A stretch of 64,000 bases of DNA, taken from Asticcacaulis currens. Its GTDB lineage: Bacteria > Pseudomonadota > Alphaproteobacteria > Caulobacterales > Caulobacteraceae. Positions 62,679 to 64,000 of this stretch are shown here, piece after piece (the stretch's first letter is position 1; each line of letters starts with the position of its first letter). A program made the position numbers and the translations under genes. Location: contig NZ_JAQQKW010000008.1 of NCBI RefSeq assembly GCF_028550395.1, positions 103,183 to 167,182 on the forward strand, written 5' to 3'. The notes under the pieces were generated by a model that was not told where the DNA came from, searched no databases, and saw only the letters and a program-made list of their open reading frames with translations.

Positions 62679-63970
62679 CCCACATTGAACATGTGACCAG
62701 TCTGGTCCCGACGCTTTGGCGCCTTTCGGCTGCGCTTCTCTGGCGGTTGGGTATCCTGGTAGGCCTTGATCATCTCCAGCAACGAGCCGAGCCGCTTGTT
62801 CTCTACAACGGCGGCTTGGTTGACCTTCCGGATCTTGTCGAAGGTCCGGTAGGCGAGTTCTTCGCCCTTGTAGCGGATGGCAATGCGGCCGTCAGGATAG
62901 TCGACGACCGTGACTCGCTTGCCGATCGCCGCTTGGGCGGTCTCGGACGGCTCCAAGATGAACAGCACCTTGTCGTATTGCAGGGTGAGCGACTGGGAAA
63001 GCGTGCGCTCTTCCTGCCAGGTAAACTCGTCGTCGAGCTGATCGCGGGGAGACATGGGACGGTGTAAATCCTTAGAGTTGGCGGGCGCCTTGCCGAAGCG
63101 CTTGTTGTAGTCCGCGACGAAGGCAGGGAGAAACGTATTGCCAGCCTCCATGGTGCTGATGCCGGAGAGCCTCAGTTCCTTCACTAGGCGGTCCTGCAAG
63201 GTCTTGTTGGCGCGTTCCACGCGTCCCTTGGCCTGGCTGGAGTTGGCGCAAATGATCTCGATCTTCAGACGGCTTAAGGCACGGCCGAACTGCGTCATGC
63301 CATCGCCGGTGACACCCGGCTTGGCGACGCGGAACACGGAGTGTTTGTCGCTATAGAAGGCGACGGGTTTGCCATGAGCCTCAAGGTAGGCCTTGGTTGC
63401 CGCGAAATAAGAGAAAGTCGATTCCGTCTCGACAAACTGTAGATGCATTAGCCGGCTGGTGGCGTCGTCGATGAAGACTAACAGAGTGCACATCGGCCCA
63501 CGGCCCTCGAACCAGCGGTGCTCTGAGACGTCTATCTGGATCAGTTCGCCGACACAGTCGCGCCGATAGCGGGGCTGGTAGACGCGTGGCCGGCGTTTCT
63601 TACGCGTCGTCCAGAGGCCTTCCTCCGCCATCCAGAGACGAATGGTCTCACGGCCAAGGCAGATGTCGTGAAGCTCGCGCAGCTTCTCAGCGGCCAAAGT
63701 AGGGCCGAAATCGGCATAGCGATCGCGGATGATCGCCAGAGCTTCGGCGCGAACGTTCTCAGGCTTGCGCCGGTTGCTCCGACGGCCGCGCTGCTTTGAT
63801 ACCAAACCGTTAACACCGCACGTCCGGTAGGCCTTGAGCAGCCGAAGCGTCTGGCGCCGGCTAAGGCCTAGTATATCTGCGGCGGCTTGTGCGGTGAGGC
63901 GCTCATGGTCGAGATCGCGTAGAACCTCGAACCGCGCCAACTCTTTGTCGCTCATGATGCGAACTGCCAT
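62675..63970 (-). CDS. ISNCY-family transposase
   Basis: A 431-residue DDE transposase with an N-terminal HTH (AAADILGLSRRQTLRLLKAYR), GRRSNRRK linker and an rve integrase core: IQIDVSEHRWFEGRGP (first Asp), FIDDATSRLMHLQF, VAFYSDKHSVFRV (second Asp) and NSSQAKGRVERANKTLQDRL (Glu). The C-terminus has YRTFDKIRKVNQAAVVENKRL. ATG at 63970 has a GGAGG site. Intact and without frameshift, it may be active. The whole-sequence pattern fits the ISNCY group; IS481/IS21-like families are the alternative. Confidence 0.93.
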   Translation of the reverse strand: MAVRIMSDKELARFEVLRDLDHERLTAQAAADILGLSRRQTLRLLKAYRTCGVNGLVSKQRGRRSNRRKPENVRAEALAIIRDRYADFGPTLAAEKLRELHDICLGRETIRLWMAEEGLWTTRKKRRPRVYQPRYRRDCVGELIQIDVSEHRWFEGRGPMCTLLVFIDDATSRLMHLQFVETESTFSYFAATKAYLEAHGKPVAFYSDKHSVFRVAKPGVTGDGMTQFGRALSRLKIEIICANSSQAKGRVERANKTLQDRLVKELRLSGISTMEAGNTFLPAFVADYNKRFGKAPANSKDLHRPMSPRDQLDDEFTWQEERTLSQSLTLQYDKVLFILEPSETAQAAIGKRVTVVDYPDGRIAIRYKGEELAYRTFDKIRKVNQAAVVENKRLGSLLEMIKAYQDTQPPEKRSRKAPKRRDQTGHMFNVG

Positions 63971-64000
63971 CTTCAGCACCTCCAGCTAAAAAGCTGGAGA

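Larger units (their letters stand above)
62232..64000. mobile_element. ISNCY-type insertion sequence, partial (runs past the window end)
   Basis: The element has a rve-type transposase (62675-63970), subterminal AAATGTC repeats at 62232-62282 and a hairpin (CTCCAGCT/AGCTGGAG, 63980-63999) ahead of the transposase. Its left terminus is about 40 bases after the GH35 stop codon and its right end is outside the window. The exact left boundary and target duplication could not be set. Confidence 0.75.

Overview
The window is a chromosomal segment of an alphaproteobacterium, most likely a member of the Caulobacteraceae (Asticcacaulis/Caulobacter type). The evidence is a PopA-like REC-REC-degenerate GGDEF protein (a Caulobacterales cell-cycle factor), the dusB/ntrY/ntrX/dat/hfq/hflX run, the recG/sdhE/mfd arrangement, the lipA-COQ10 pair, a high-GC coding bias and many GTG/TTG starts. 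Genus is inference; no rRNA is present.

Layout. 1-0.6 kb: 3' end of lpdA. 0.8-6.3 kb: leftward acyl-ACP synthetase-like ligase, DUF2946 protein, TonB-dependent receptor and PepSY membrane protein, a probable metal (perhaps copper) uptake cluster. 6.5-10.2 kb: Tat/lipoprotein hydrolase, lipA, COQ10/RatA, pncC, sodB. 10.3-16 kb: HxlR regulator with a two-gene ABC exporter, beta-propeller protein, mazG, MelB-type symporter. 16.3-25.7 kb: CPA2 antiporter, trpE/ppiD, tpiA, secG, pyrG, RidA-like. 25.8-32.8 kb: NDUFS4-like subunit, tRNA-Arg, amino-acid binding lipoprotein, phr/sseA, an LPS-type glycosyltransferase with a lipid A-type acyltransferase, DUF3089. 32.8-41 kb: recG, sdhE, mfd, popA, TusA-like. 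41-44 kb: GH5 mannanase, tRNA-Ser with a nearby copy of its 3' end, and an isolated accessory gene. 44.2-48.3 kb: rlpA, tmk, holB, tatD, MBL hydrolase. 48.6-57.5 kb: ispDF, dusB, ntrYX, dat, hfq, hflX. 57.7-62.2 kb: MarR/EmrB efflux pair and GH35 beta-galactosidase. 62.2-64 kb: ISNCY-type insertion sequence with an apparent passenger gene, running off the window.

Most of the window is housekeeping. The observations most worth a second look are: a 13-bp palindrome shared exactly by two distant promoters (ligase and MelB-type symporter); a PopA with retained c-di-GMP I-site but lost catalytic site; NtrX without a GAFTGA loop in a locus that has no ntrBC; a tRNA-Ser 3'-end duplication beside an orphan gene; a palindromic ACAGATT-type repeat; a run of three hairpins at 6.4-6.5 kb; and an IS whose transposase stop codon overlaps that of a small conserved gene on the other strand. 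I did not find a CRISPR array, prophage or complete defence system. Similarity statements rest on family motifs recognised by eye; no database search was run.
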